Assembly: GCA_900239685.1 (NCBI GenBank)
Contig: OENT01000278.1
Location: forward strand, 78,570-142,569
DNA length: 64,000 bases
Reading direction: 5' to 3'
From: Rotaria macrura
Taxonomy: Eukaryota; Rotifera; Eurotatoria; Philodinida; Philodinidae
The position numbers were made by a program, and so were the translations under genes. The notes below the pieces were generated by a model. It made no database searches. It was not told where the DNA came from and saw only the letters and a program-made list of their open reading frames with translations. Below are positions 37,765 to 47,925 of the stretch, piece after piece (within the stretch, counting starts at the first letter, position 1; each line of letters opens with the position of its first letter).

Positions 37765-39264
37765 TCAACGAAAATTCAAGTAACTTTGAAGACATAGAAA
37801 CGAAAAGAAAATGAATGAATCATATGCAGTTAATATGGAAGATTTTGATTTGATGTGTGAATCAATGGTCAATGGAGGATGCATTGAGAATCGAATAGCA
37901 TTGAAAATTGATTCTTGATTTAACGATTTCAAATAAACATTTTGACGTCCAGAATCAAGTAGAAACTCTCCAACTGAGATCCAACGTGATAAACTCGTTT
38001 TTTGATCATAAATATATCCATCATCTCCATCTGTGTCGTTATATGCATCTGTAACGGCAACGTTTAGTCGTGCGTTTGAATTTGATGATGAATTAAAAAA
38101 AGACGGATTCCAAATCGATACAGTATAAACACCACGTGTAGATAGAATCGGACGAATGATACATGAACCATTGAAAATAACAAATGATTGACCAATCGCA
38201 TCTTTTGGAATCGATGATGTATATCTTACTGAATAATTTGTACAATCGTATATATCTTGATTGTCTGTAGTAAATATGATCGTTGATGAAGAATTAAGTG
38301 AAAATTTATTAAGAACCATTTCAGTAAAACGGCCAAGAATGTAAAAATCACTTTCACGTCTTTGAAAGCCATTACTAAATGCAGAAAGAATTAGTTCATT
38401 TCCGTTAGGTAAAATAATATAGGCTATTTCTTCAACTGTATCATATGCATTGCCAACTTTGGAATAAAGTATTGTACCAGCTGGTAAACCATTGCCAAAT
38501 GTTGTTTGATCACTAGTAAGTGTTCGATACAGCATTGATTTCATATATTCTAATTCATTATTGGGACGTGTTTGCATTAGATAAAGCATAAATGATGCTG
38601 TACAACATGATTGTAGAAGATTACGTTCATATGGAGATCGAAGTAGAACTAATTCACTGCCGATTGGAGATTGACCTGAATTCGTTGGATATGTTTTACT
38701 TCTAACTACCTGATTTTCATATAAGTCAAGGTCTTTTAATAAACGTTCAATAGATAAACGTTGATAAAACCAAGTAGACCAACGAGTATCATTAACTAAA
38801 GTTAGATTATCAATATTTGTTGTATTTGTTATAGCATCAACAACATATCCTGTATCTAAATTTGATGAAACTACAATCATTGGTCGAACATATCTATCTA
38901 AACAATCAATAGCCAGATCTTGCTTTTTGCACCAATCCATAGCTGAATACATATACATTAATTTGACGGTTGACGCTGGATAAGCAACTAAATTAGCGTC
39001 TACACTACCCCTCTTCCATCTTTTTGTTCCTTGTTCTCGAATAAGTATAGTAGCAGATAATCGATTAAACTGACTTGATGGTTGCCTTGTGAGAAACTCA
39101 TTGCGAACTTCTTTTATTCCATTAGCTAATTCTTCGTTGTTAATTATCTCTACCGATGGTATTTTATTACACCCACATTCTTGACAATAAACATGTACAA
39201 TGAAACAACAAGATACAATTAGAAAAATACGTTTAAAATTCATTTGTAACACGAAAAAATGCAT
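37765..39264 (-). CDS. Secreted serine beta-lactamase-fold protein, probable GPI anchor
   Basis: Single-exon gene, 499 residues; initiation at residue 8 (MNFKRIFLIVSCC) is an alternative. A signal peptide runs to about VYC|QE. The catalytic domain has the three serine beta-lactamase / DD-peptidase motifs in order: S-x-x-K as YPASTVKLM (Ser98, Lys101), S-x-N as VVSSNLD (Ser133, Asn135) and K-x-G as YSKVGNAY (Lys269, Gly271). It therefore looks able to form an acyl-enzyme. Residues of about 340-460 resemble the Golvesin/Xly carbohydrate-binding-like beta-sandwich (a W-x-x-x-GEF ... NVYLKS ... NAIRF pattern). The C terminus (about 476-499) is hydrophobic with little after it, as in GPI-attachment signals. 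Multiple N-glycosylation sites fit secretion. Absence of introns and a bacterial-type domain pair suggest horizontal acquisition. Whether it cleaves beta-lactams, peptidoglycan peptides or another ester/amide is unknown. Confidence 0.83.
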   Translation of the reverse strand: MHFFVLQMNFKRIFLIVSCCFIVHVYCQECGCNKIPSVEIINNEELANGIKEVRNEFLTRQPSSQFNRLSATILIREQGTKRWKRGSVDANLVAYPASTVKLMYMYSAMDWCKKQDLAIDCLDRYVRPMIVVSSNLDTGYVVDAITNTTNIDNLTLVNDTRWSTWFYQRLSIERLLKDLDLYENQVVRSKTYPTNSGQSPIGSELVLLRSPYERNLLQSCCTASFMLYLMQTRPNNELEYMKSMLYRTLTSDQTTFGNGLPAGTILYSKVGNAYDTVEEIAYIILPNGNELILSAFSNGFQRRESDFYILGRFTEMVLNKFSLNSSSTIIFTTDNQDIYDCTNYSVRYTSSIPKDAIGQSFVIFNGSCIIRPILSTRGVYTVSIWNPSFFNSSSNSNARLNVAVTDAYNDTDGDDGYIYDQKTSLSRWISVGEFLLDSGRQNVYLKSLNQESIFNAIRFSMHPPLTIDSHIKSKSSILTAYDSFIFFSFLCLQSYLNFR

Positions 39265-40410
39265 TCATGAAATAGATAAACTTCAAATAGATTAGATATC
39301 AAAATACGAATAATATAAACCTCTTGATATCATGGTTATACGATGGGCTATAGGTAAATAATACCTTGAAGAATAGATTGACATTTATGTCGTCTGAAAT
39401 AAATCATTGTGTCTGTAAATCTACTTGATGTATATTTGCTTATTCGGGGGCAAGAAGAACAATAATGTGTTATTCAATTCACGCCTACGCACATCTGAAG
39501 TGTGGGAACATACATGGAAATATAGCTAATAGAAATAACTCTTAATAACTGTATTGATCTATAAATTCTGACGAAGATCGATGCGCAAATATTATGTGAG
39601 AGGGTTAAAACAACACGTTTATAATTTCTTGAGTAAATTCTTCATGGGATATAAATGTCAAGATTGAACTGAATGTGATTTCTTACAATATTATTCTTAG
39701 TGTACTAAGTTCTAATCTAATTCATTGTTAAAGATTTATTATTATCAAGTGATTTATTATTTAATAGAGAGTTATAAAAGCAGTCACATGACTTCTACAT
39801 TCACTACAGAAATACTTATTCCGGTAAGAATACAAGTTCTTAAAACAAGTAATCGAATAGATTGAACATGACAGCTTTTTTTCAGTTATCAGGCAGACAG
39901 AAAAAAATTATTTCAAAGTTAATTGTTTCATTTTTTTTTCAAACGAACGATTTATTTTTAATTTAAGTGAATGAAGAAAAAAATGATGACCGATGTAAAA
40001 GTGGTTTTGCTTTGTTGAATACTTGCATATGCAAACACCCATAGCCGGTGAGAGGCGTTGTGTAATTAGTATTAGTGTAACAAAAAAGAATTTCAGTTGC
40101 CTATACATGATATCGTACGTTCTAATCATGAATCTAGTTAATTCTTTCGTCCACTTGAATAATAATAATGTACTTGTGTCCAAATTGATACTACTATTTC
40201 TTTTATCACCCCAATATTCATAGAGCTAAAGTAGATAACGATGAAATACATACGAATGCATCTATGATTAAACAGTTTCCATCTTGTTATGATAACGTGA
40301 AACTAGGTTCTTTTTTGTTACTATTTAAAAAAACTGAAATTTTTTTCTATCTCTATCGTTTTTCAAATATATTCCATCATTGTCATGAAATTTTTCTTCT
40401 GTCTTTCATT
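39265..40410. other. Divergent intergenic region
   Basis: The 5' flanks of the beta-lactamase-like gene (-) and the small secreted protein gene (+). AT-rich; no motif can be assigned. A slightly GC-richer patch occurs at 40030-40060. Confidence 0.45.
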
Positions 40411-40426
40411 ATTTTAGCTAAAAACA

Positions 40427-40816
40427 ATGGCGACAACTGCATCTCTACTGTTCTTCATTTTTCTTTTTGTTTCTCTACCGTTAAGTATTCAATGTTATCC
40501 ACTGACTCAAAGAATTGTTGTTCATGGTCACGAGTGGACCGTACCCGATGAGCCCGGTTGGAACGAGGGTAACACCTATTTTCTTTTTCTTATATTTGAA
40601 GTTCTATTGAATTCCTCATTTATAGTTTTACAGGAAGTTGAACCCATTCGTCATCAACTATTAAGTAGCTGTGCTACAAGTCGCGAATGTCGATTAGCTG
40701 CTGAGAGATTACGAGAAGTATTTTTAAATTATCCTGTTTCGTCAAAATACTTCGATGATTCTTTACGAAATGGTAATCCTGCGTATGATCCCAATTCTAT
40801 TTTTAAATGGGGATAA
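40427..40816 (+). CDS. Small secreted protein ending in Lys-Trp-Gly
   Basis: Two exons, 40427-40568 and 40626-40816, separated by a 57-bp GT-TATAG intron, give 110 residues in phase. Because the intron length is a multiple of three and stop-free, an unspliced 129-residue form is also open. A strong signal peptide (residues 1-23, LLFFIFLFVSLPLS then IQC) is followed by a short mature region with RIVVHGHEWTVPDEPGW, one Cys pair (SSCATSRECR) and an amphipathic LAAERLREVFLNYP helix. The protein ends SIFKWG. A C-terminal Gly could serve as an amide donor, so a neuropeptide-like precursor is possible but unproven; dibasic cleavage sites are not evident. I do not recognise the family. An acceptor (CATTATTTTAG, 40417) ends 9 nt before the ATG. 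Confidence 0.72.
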   Translation: MATTASLLFFIFLFVSLPLSIQCYPLTQRIVVHGHEWTVPDEPGWNEGNTYFLFLIFEVLLNSSFIVLQEVEPIRHQLLSSCATSRECRLAAERLREVFLNYPVSSKYFDDSLRNGNPAYDPNSIFKWG

Positions 40817-41719
40817 TATATTTTTTTTAAATTTCTTTTGTGCCCCATATAATTAAACACTAATATACAGAAGAAAAACAGCAAGTCTAGTATGTTTTAA
40901 CTAAATTTTCTGTTTAATAATGCTTATGTATTTCCAACGAAACTAATGATATTTTTAATTTCGTTGAGATGATGCATTCTAGTATAAATTAAAACAGGCT
41001 GTGAATCAAAATGCATTTGTTTCTCTGTTTATGAAGAATTCATGAGAAAATGAATTCTATTGATGAAATTTTCATATTGTCGTTTATCTTGAAGTCGTAT
41101 GCACTATCAAGTCAGTCATCAACTAATGAATGAATACTAAAAAATCATGCAGTGTCAATTTGTTAAATGAATATGTCAATGTTATATATTTGACATGAGT
41201 GAATCATGCAGTTCTATCGATAAATTAATTAATTGATACTCAATTAAAATAGTACTTGTCTAAATGAAATATTTAGGCATGAAAAAGATGGACAATTTTA
41301 TCATGACAGAAGCTATATCGATTCCATGATTACGAAGTCATTTTTGAATATAAATAAAATTTTGTTTATGATGCTAGTCATCGTAATATTAGCTAGATCA
41401 TCAATATATATACATATATGTATATGGTTTGTTCCATGGGAATTTGACCGCAAAAACACAAAGTATTCAAAATGTTTTCCTTTCTAGTCAGTTTTGTAGA
41501 GCTTTCCGCCTGATCATTTTAGTAAAAAGAAATTTGAAAATTCATGTACAAATACGAATTTTATTGCAAAAATACTGAAAACCGTTTTTTTTAATGAAAA
41601 ACCAGTAGGTTTTTCAGTATTTTTATTCTAGCACTATTATTTTTTGAAATTTTTTAGAAAACATTTTATACCGAAATGCTCATCATGATTTTCTCTACAA
41701 GTTAGGATATGTTTCAAAC
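40817..41719. other. Intergenic, no gene seen
   Basis: AT-rich, with a short TA/CATATG tract near 41405. It leads into the inverted duplication that begins near 41720. Confidence 0.45.
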
Positions 41720-41941
41720 TTTTGGAAATTCTTATTAAATGACATTCCTTAGTAGGTGCGGTAAAAAGTAGACTTAAATATCTCAAAATGGTAATATTCT
41801 GCGGAAATTCGAAATAGAGAGTTTTTAAGAGCTGAATTCGCTCTACAAAAGTGAGTATTCCGTTCTTTGTTTAACACTAGAAAACTTGCGGAAATTATGT
41901 TAAAACATTATGACTAGTATTCATCATAGCGAAAGAAAATC

Positions 41942-43034
41942 CAGGATTGCCAACCGTACCCCATTTGGATTTACAGCAGTCCATTCGGCCCTTTCTTATT
42001 TCGTACCTGTGAGGTACGCTGTTGTGTAATGCATCTGGAGTTTTCAGTGTCACGACAGCTGTAATGGATATTTTGGTTAAAAATTCTGAATGTGTCGGTC
42101 CCTTTCTCGGACATTTTGTGTTATTGATAGAGATGCCAATTATCAATTATATTGACTGACTCGTAACCAATGGAAGAGGTAGGTATTGGATAAGTCTTTT
42201 TTCTCTTATATGCTTTTAATCTAATAATTTTGGTCCAGCTCTTTCTTAGCTGACTTGATTGTTTCGTTGCAATAATTCTTCGTTTCTATTTAATGATTTC
42301 CAAAAATCGGCTATTATTAAAGATTCTCACTGTTGAAGCAATGAGAAAATTCACAGCTCCATTCAGTTGGCTGTCGAAATCATCGAACAGAAAAGTTCCA
42401 CTGAAATCGAATAGGGAACAGTAACAGTATCAGAAAATTCAAACTCAATCTCTCTTTTGTCTACTAGTACACCAACTAAGAAAACATTTTTTTTCTTGGA
42501 AGTTAAAAAGATATGACAAATTTAATAACGAATGGATAAAAATCTCGCAATAAGCGTCATTTTTGCATGTGTCGAAGCGATGCATCACTTGCATATTGTT
42601 TGATCTGTAAATCCAATTTCTCGATTGCTAATGGAGGAAAACATCTGATCGATCGTCATCTTGAGCATGCAAACCAAAAGTGTTTAGGAGCAATCGAAAC
42701 TGAGAGGAAATGTAGTTGTCTATTAAGTCTCATTTCAACAAATAATGATTGAATTGAATAGGTGTATGTCAAAAGAAAAACTTATTGTGAAAAAATATGT
42801 TTGAAAATAAAGACTTTAATTTGAAATCTAGGCTCTACAGTAAAGAGAAAAACTGATAACCCTCTTTTCTCATCAAAAATATTTATTGCAATCGAGTTCA
42901 TTGACGACCTTGTGTGAAATGAATAAACTGCGTACCTCGTGAATGTACCTCATTAGGAACTAAGTTGTACCCGATGTGAACCCCATTTCGAACTTACTGA
43001 ACCCCATTTGAGAACTGAACCGTTGGCAACCCTG
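41942..43034 (+). mobile_element. hAT transposon, decayed, with BED-finger remnant
   Basis: Terminal inverted repeats CAGGATTGCCAAC (left) and CAGGGTTGCCAAC (right, reverse complement) are followed by matching ACCCCATTTG-type subterminal sequence. The flanking 8-mers AGAAAATC (41934-41941) and AGGAAATC (43035-43042) match at 7 of 8, as expected for an aged hAT target duplication. The uninterrupted homologous sequence in the right arm of the surrounding inverted duplication provides the empty site: GAAAGAAAATC runs directly into the downstream sequence. The interior carries a BED-type zinc-finger fragment. Length is 1093 bp, too short for an autonomous element. Confidence 0.88.
42505..42752 (+). 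pseudogene. Fragment of hAT transposase, BED zinc finger
   Basis: The frame 42567-42752 encodes a BED-type finger: C-x2-C (YCLICK), FSIANGG, then H-L-I-D-R-H and a second His further on. This pattern is typical of the N terminus of hAT transposases of the DUF4371 kind. About 60 bp upstream, in another frame, KFNNEWIKI resembles the FNxEW segment that precedes the finger in such proteins. A frameshift and a stop therefore separate the pieces. The remainder of the transposase (catalytic and dimerisation regions) is missing. Confidence 0.7.
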
Positions 43035-43130
43035 AGGAAATCATACTTCTGATGATTTGTGAAATTTATTTGTATGATCTAGAATTTTGAGTCGGTATAT
43101 AGTTTAGAAATATAGTAATCTAAAATAATT

Positions 43131-44084
43131 CAAAGTCATTTGTTGTTATGAAAAACAAGTACATCAATATGTAGTGCTGCAACATTGTCTTAAATTGAAA
43201 TGCGCTGATATTAGGTTAGAGGTAACATAGTATCTACATAATAAATAATAACTGAAGCTATTGTAGAGGTCTTATCACATTGTAGCCCAGCATTATTAAT
43301 AACGGTGAGAATCATTCATAATTCTGATTTTTTCTATTGTAAGATATCTTCCATATCAATGTGATAATTGTCAGATAATTCTTAAGATGCCATATAAAAA
43401 AACGTGCTGATGTCTCCACCAATCACATGCTCATTGTATCCGATTTGGATCAAAACCAACGCATCCTGAGGGTTATAGGGCTATCAGCTCAACGCAAGCC
43501 GAATTATTCAACGATCAAATTGTATATAATCAGCAACAGACACTATTGCATTTCATCTTCAAAAAAGTAAAAAGAACGAAGAAAAATTGCTTTCTTTCCG
43601 ACAAGTGGTCACATTCCAAGATATTTCTGCTTAGAGCTTCGTTGTTATAGAGCGTGATGACAAAATATACCTTGCTAAAACCTTTGAGATCAACACAATG
43701 GAGCAAGATGCAGTGATTCAAAGCTGCAAACCACCCTTTCCACATAATCACCTCATACAAGTATAGTGAAAGCTGGAAATAAGTTCGATGTTGATTGACA
43801 AAATATCATAACATCTCTCATACCTGTGCCAGTTGCTAGAAGACATGGTCAACTTATGCTATCAAGGGAGCAGTTCATAGACATTGAAAACTATTTTAAA
43901 AAGCTGTTAATTTTCATTATAGTGCGGCTATCTACCAGTTTTGAAAGAAAGTGCATGATAAGGTTGATTTTAGCCTTTCCGTAAAGGAACTTAAAGAGGT
44001 AAGACAAATACTTCTCAGGAATGTAAAATATAGGATATTTGATGACTATAATGGTAGTAATAGTATTTTCCTAAGAGAAAGCTT
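43131..44084. other. Spacer of the inverted duplication
   Basis: About 950 bp between the arms. It has a few short frames and a slightly GC-richer patch at 43420-43560, with nothing I recognise. Confidence 0.5.
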
Positions 44085-44410
44085 CATTTTATTTTGGATT
44101 ACTATATTTCTAAAATATCCATCAACTATAAACTTCAGATCATAAAAATAAATTTCACAAATTCTAAGAAGTCTGATTTTCTTTCGCTATGATGAATACT
44201 ACTCATAATGTTTTAACATAATTTCCGCAAGTTTTCTAGTGTTAAACAAAGAACGGAATACTCGCCTTTGTAGAGCGAATTCAGTTCTAAAAAACCTTCT
44301 GTTTCGAATTTCACCAGAATATAACCATTTGAGATATTTATGTCTACTTTTTACCGCATGTACAAAGGAATGGCATTTAATAAGAATTTCCAGAAGTTTA
44401 AATACATATG
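44085..44410 (-). repeat. Right arm of large inverted duplication (uninterrupted)
   Basis: Reverse complement of 41720-41941 plus 43035-43130, with scattered mismatches and small indels. It holds an open minus-strand frame (44450-44199, 83 codons) ending in LAEIMLKHYE then stop. The left arm has the same C-terminal peptide in broken form. I do not recognise the protein; it is Lys/Arg-rich, as in a nucleic-acid-binding or transposase tail. The arm lacks the hAT insertion and so records the pre-insertion sequence. Confidence 0.75.
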
Positions 44411-46016
44411 TTGGATTTTGATAGATTGAAAAACTCCACAAATAATACAAAACAAAATATTATATTATGAAATGATTCTCATTTGTATCGAAAAACGATC
44501 GTTCACTATTCATGCTTATTAATATAATGATACTCAAGGCGAGTTGAAATTACTCGTTCGTATTAAAAACAATTTCAGCTGAAAGACTATGTCAAGGATC
44601 TTTTGACATAATTTCATACTACATTTTCAATGTCATAGAAGACATGTCATAAAAAAAACATTTACTCTTAAACAAAATTTGCTTGCAACTATGCAGTCAT
44701 TTTTTTCAGGATAAATTTATAATATAATTGGAATACTGTTTCAATGACTCAATTCATTATGGTTGCTTATTGTCAAGATACAGTTAAATATGTATATAAA
44801 AACACTAATCAGAATGAAAAAGACTGGTTTTGATAACATGTTAATTCGTCTATGACACTACTGAAATAATTATCTAATTCTTATGATGTACACAAAATCA
44901 GCGTTTTTCTCAGTTAAGCTCGAATGGAATCAATCCGTACTGTAACTCATGAAATCATACCAATATGATATCCAACGGATTAATAAATCCTTGATGGAAC
45001 ATGTAAAACGTTTTTCTAACAGCTGATAATAATCTTACTTATTCTCTAATACGTTTAAAAGACAGACAACTACTTTTTTAAAAATTATTCAATAATAATC
45101 ATTCATACTATTCATATAATCGCATCATGTGTGGACAGATCGCAATTCAGAATGATCAATTTTGTTTTTTCTTGGCTAAGAAAATTTATTACCGGATTTT
45201 CTTGTGTTATGGTTAGTAAATGTAAATGTGCGTAGATGTGAACAGAACATTTTAAATTCCGCATGCTGAGTATCATTAAAGTTTAATCATCAATATAGGA
45301 CTATCTTGTGTTGTGAACTAAGGGGACGGATGTAATTAATTAACGATCATGTTACAAGTTAGTGAGTTTACTTGTAGTGTTGTTACTCGACAATAACTTG
45401 AATTCGATTTAAATAACAGACCATTGAATAAATAGTCTTTTGTCGAATTGAGAATAATACATAAGCAAGAACTTTTGAAAATAAAAATATACGTGTCGTC
45501 TAAATTTCATCATTAATAACAAGTGTTGTCACAGTTTCTTGAGTTAGAGCCTTATGACTCAATTAGTAGAAAGTGAGTATTTTTTCTAAAAATGATGTCT
45601 ATCAATTACGAAAACATTTCTTACTTTTCAATTCAAAACCAATGTCATACTTTGCATCCGTAATAACATTGAAGATGGCATAAGACAAAATGCCGACGAG
45701 AATAGAGAAAGAAAATAGTTGTCACAAAGTATAAACTATCGGAATAATTCTAAAAGACGTATGAATCAATTATGATGTTGTTTTTTTTTTATCTATTATT
45801 TATTTACAATGCAGCAGTCAAAAATGTCACAAGTATTAGTATATCGGTTTTCTAAAAAATGGTCACTATTAATTATACAGAACGAACTATTTTAATAATG
45901 AAAATATGATTGTGTTTGTTTGAAAAACTATATCATATGTATATATGCTTCTAGTTCATCAAGCATTCTAGAGAAGCACGGAAATTTTCATGTTTTATTT
46001 TTTCCGAAGGTAGACT
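44411..46016. other. Intergenic, no gene seen
   Basis: AT-rich sequence with no supportable coding or RNA feature. Confidence 0.45.
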
Positions 46017-46242
46017 CATCGATGTGAAGCTAGCACGTTGAAAAGCTAACACGAAGGATTTAGGTGATCTCTGGATCCTCGGTTTTGGAATCCAGAGGCA
46101 TAGGAGCTGCATGAGGGTGTTGGGTATGTCCTTCCGAGCACCCACATGCAGGCCCTACGGTTTTGGGTTCCAATATTAAGGATTCACCGATCACCTAAAT
46201 CCTTCTTGGTAGCTTCACGTCGTGCTAGCTTCACATCGATGG
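46017..46242. repeat. Foldback inverted repeat (hairpin)
   Basis: Starting at CATCGATGTGAAGCTAGCACG and ending with the inverse CGTGCTAGCTTCACATCGATG, two arms of roughly 95-110 bp pair around a loop near 46120-46145. Arms contain matching GATCACCTAAATCCTTC and CTAGC segments and are markedly more GC-rich than the surroundings. The structure could be a small MITE or a hairpin RNA source. No target duplication was identified. Confidence 0.8.
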
Positions 46243-47898
46243 AAGACTCTGAAGATCGCTCGGTTATTATAAATAGAATCTATCTGTATTGCCGAATCGT
46301 TCTTGCTAAATCAATGATTCTTATTACAGTGAAAGCCCACTTTCTTTAAAGTTCAATAAGGAAAAATGAATTCGACTCACAATTCAGCAATCACATCATG
46401 AGTAACTGCTATTGTTTGTAGCTTCATTTTAAAGAAATATCTAATTGAATTATCTGGAGAACAATTATAACATTCTTTTAGCTGACGTAGGTAACAGTCT
46501 ACGTACTATTCTGTCTCACCATTATGGATTTCGTTTCAAACGTCATTGCCAGTTTATGTGCAAAAGCGTTTGGTTTTAATAGAACATTGTATTTCTAGTA
46601 CTAAACAGAAAAAAAGATAGATCTTACTGTATCTGCTGTAAATCTATTTAAGGTTACAAATCGTATCGCTATGTTAAGTACATCTTCAAAATCATATGTA
46701 TCATTCTAAAAATTTATGTTCATCAATATTAAAGCAAATTTCTTCTTAAATTTTGTATCGTTCTAGCTGAGAAGAAATCCTTTACAACTAGTATAGTTTC
46801 ATGCTGGTGTCTGTAAAAGTAAACTTTCACCTTTCAGAATAGTATCATTTTAATTGAATGCATAGTTCATTTCAGATATTAGAAACGCCAGAACATTAAT
46901 ACGTCTTCTAAATCCAATTTCATGATTACTAAAGATTTGAAGAAAATTGAAACGTCCGCAACCAATCTTCTTCCAATGAATTAAAATACATGTTTGAATA
47001 AGAAACAATAACATAAAGTATATTTATCTAGTATACTAAATCAGATAATGGTAAAATAAGTAAGTAAATAGGAAGAAACAATCCAATATTTATTCTATTC
47101 ATTAGTATCGAACAGCAATGGAACAATCATTTGTGCCGTAAAGTTGTCATGTACTTTTCCAGTTTAAGTAAAAGAAAAGGAAAATAATTGTTCAATTTAA
47201 GTCCTTTCTTCAATACGAAAAAAAAATCTAAATTTTTTACAGCAGTTACAATGTTGATTTCATTCATATATCTTATATTCATTTTCTGTAAACAAATTCA
47301 TAATAACTAATGTGAAATACTTCTAAAGACAGATTTCAAAATAAATCAATTTAAGAAACTCATTCATCGACTCATAAATAAAATTGAGAATAAGATGTAG
47401 AAGAGAAAAGACTCAATAATAGACAGTGAGATGTGTTAGATTTTAGTGGTTGTTAATTTTCATTTGCATTCTTGCTGTTACTATTAATTCATGTTATTTG
47501 TCAACAAATTGTCAAATAATGACGTTATTAGTTTGATCGTTTCGATTAAAATGCGCATTGTTGTTTTTACATTATTTCTGCATTCATCGAATCGTAGGAA
47601 GGAATTTATTACAAAATGTATTCTTTATTCATATATTCCCTGTTACATTTTCTTCAATAAACGAAAATTACGAATCGATATTCACTTTCTACTGAATCAA
47701 AATCTAATATCATATTATCGATAATCGATCTTTTTAATGTTGAATTCGTTATTTTTTTATTGTCGTGATGTGAATGAAAATGTAGAATCACAATATCAAT
47801 GTTTCTATCGAAAAAAAAACAACTTATTTACATCCACAACTAGACAATATTTTAATCTCTTGTACAGAAAAGAACAGTGACTCTGTTTTATGTTTTTT
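46243..47898. other. Intergenic, upstream of adhesion GPCR
   Basis: AT-rich; no gene seen. It presumably includes the receptor promoter at its right-hand end. Confidence 0.45.
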
Positions 47899-47925
47899 AG
47901 ATAAGAATCCATTCTTTGAGAAAGG

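Larger units (their letters stand above)
41720..43130 (+). repeat. Left arm of large inverted duplication (interrupted)
   Basis: Bases 41720-41941 and 43035-43130 are the inverted counterpart of 44085-44410. Between them a hAT element has inserted (41942-43034). The arm contains a decayed copy of the reading frame seen intact in the right arm (…VFRSLFNTRKLAEIMLKHY then stop), with an in-frame stop after EFALQK and frameshifts upstream. Its outer boundary is fuzzy because similarity fades gradually beyond about 41700. Confidence 0.75.

Noticed and set aside
43530-43760. Frame in the spacer of the inverted duplication as a transposase
   Set aside because: No recognisable catalytic or zinc-finger motif.
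45961-46349. Two short frames encoding similar peptides as paralogous genes
   Set aside because: They are the two arms of the foldback repeat, so the similarity follows from the inverted DNA sequence.
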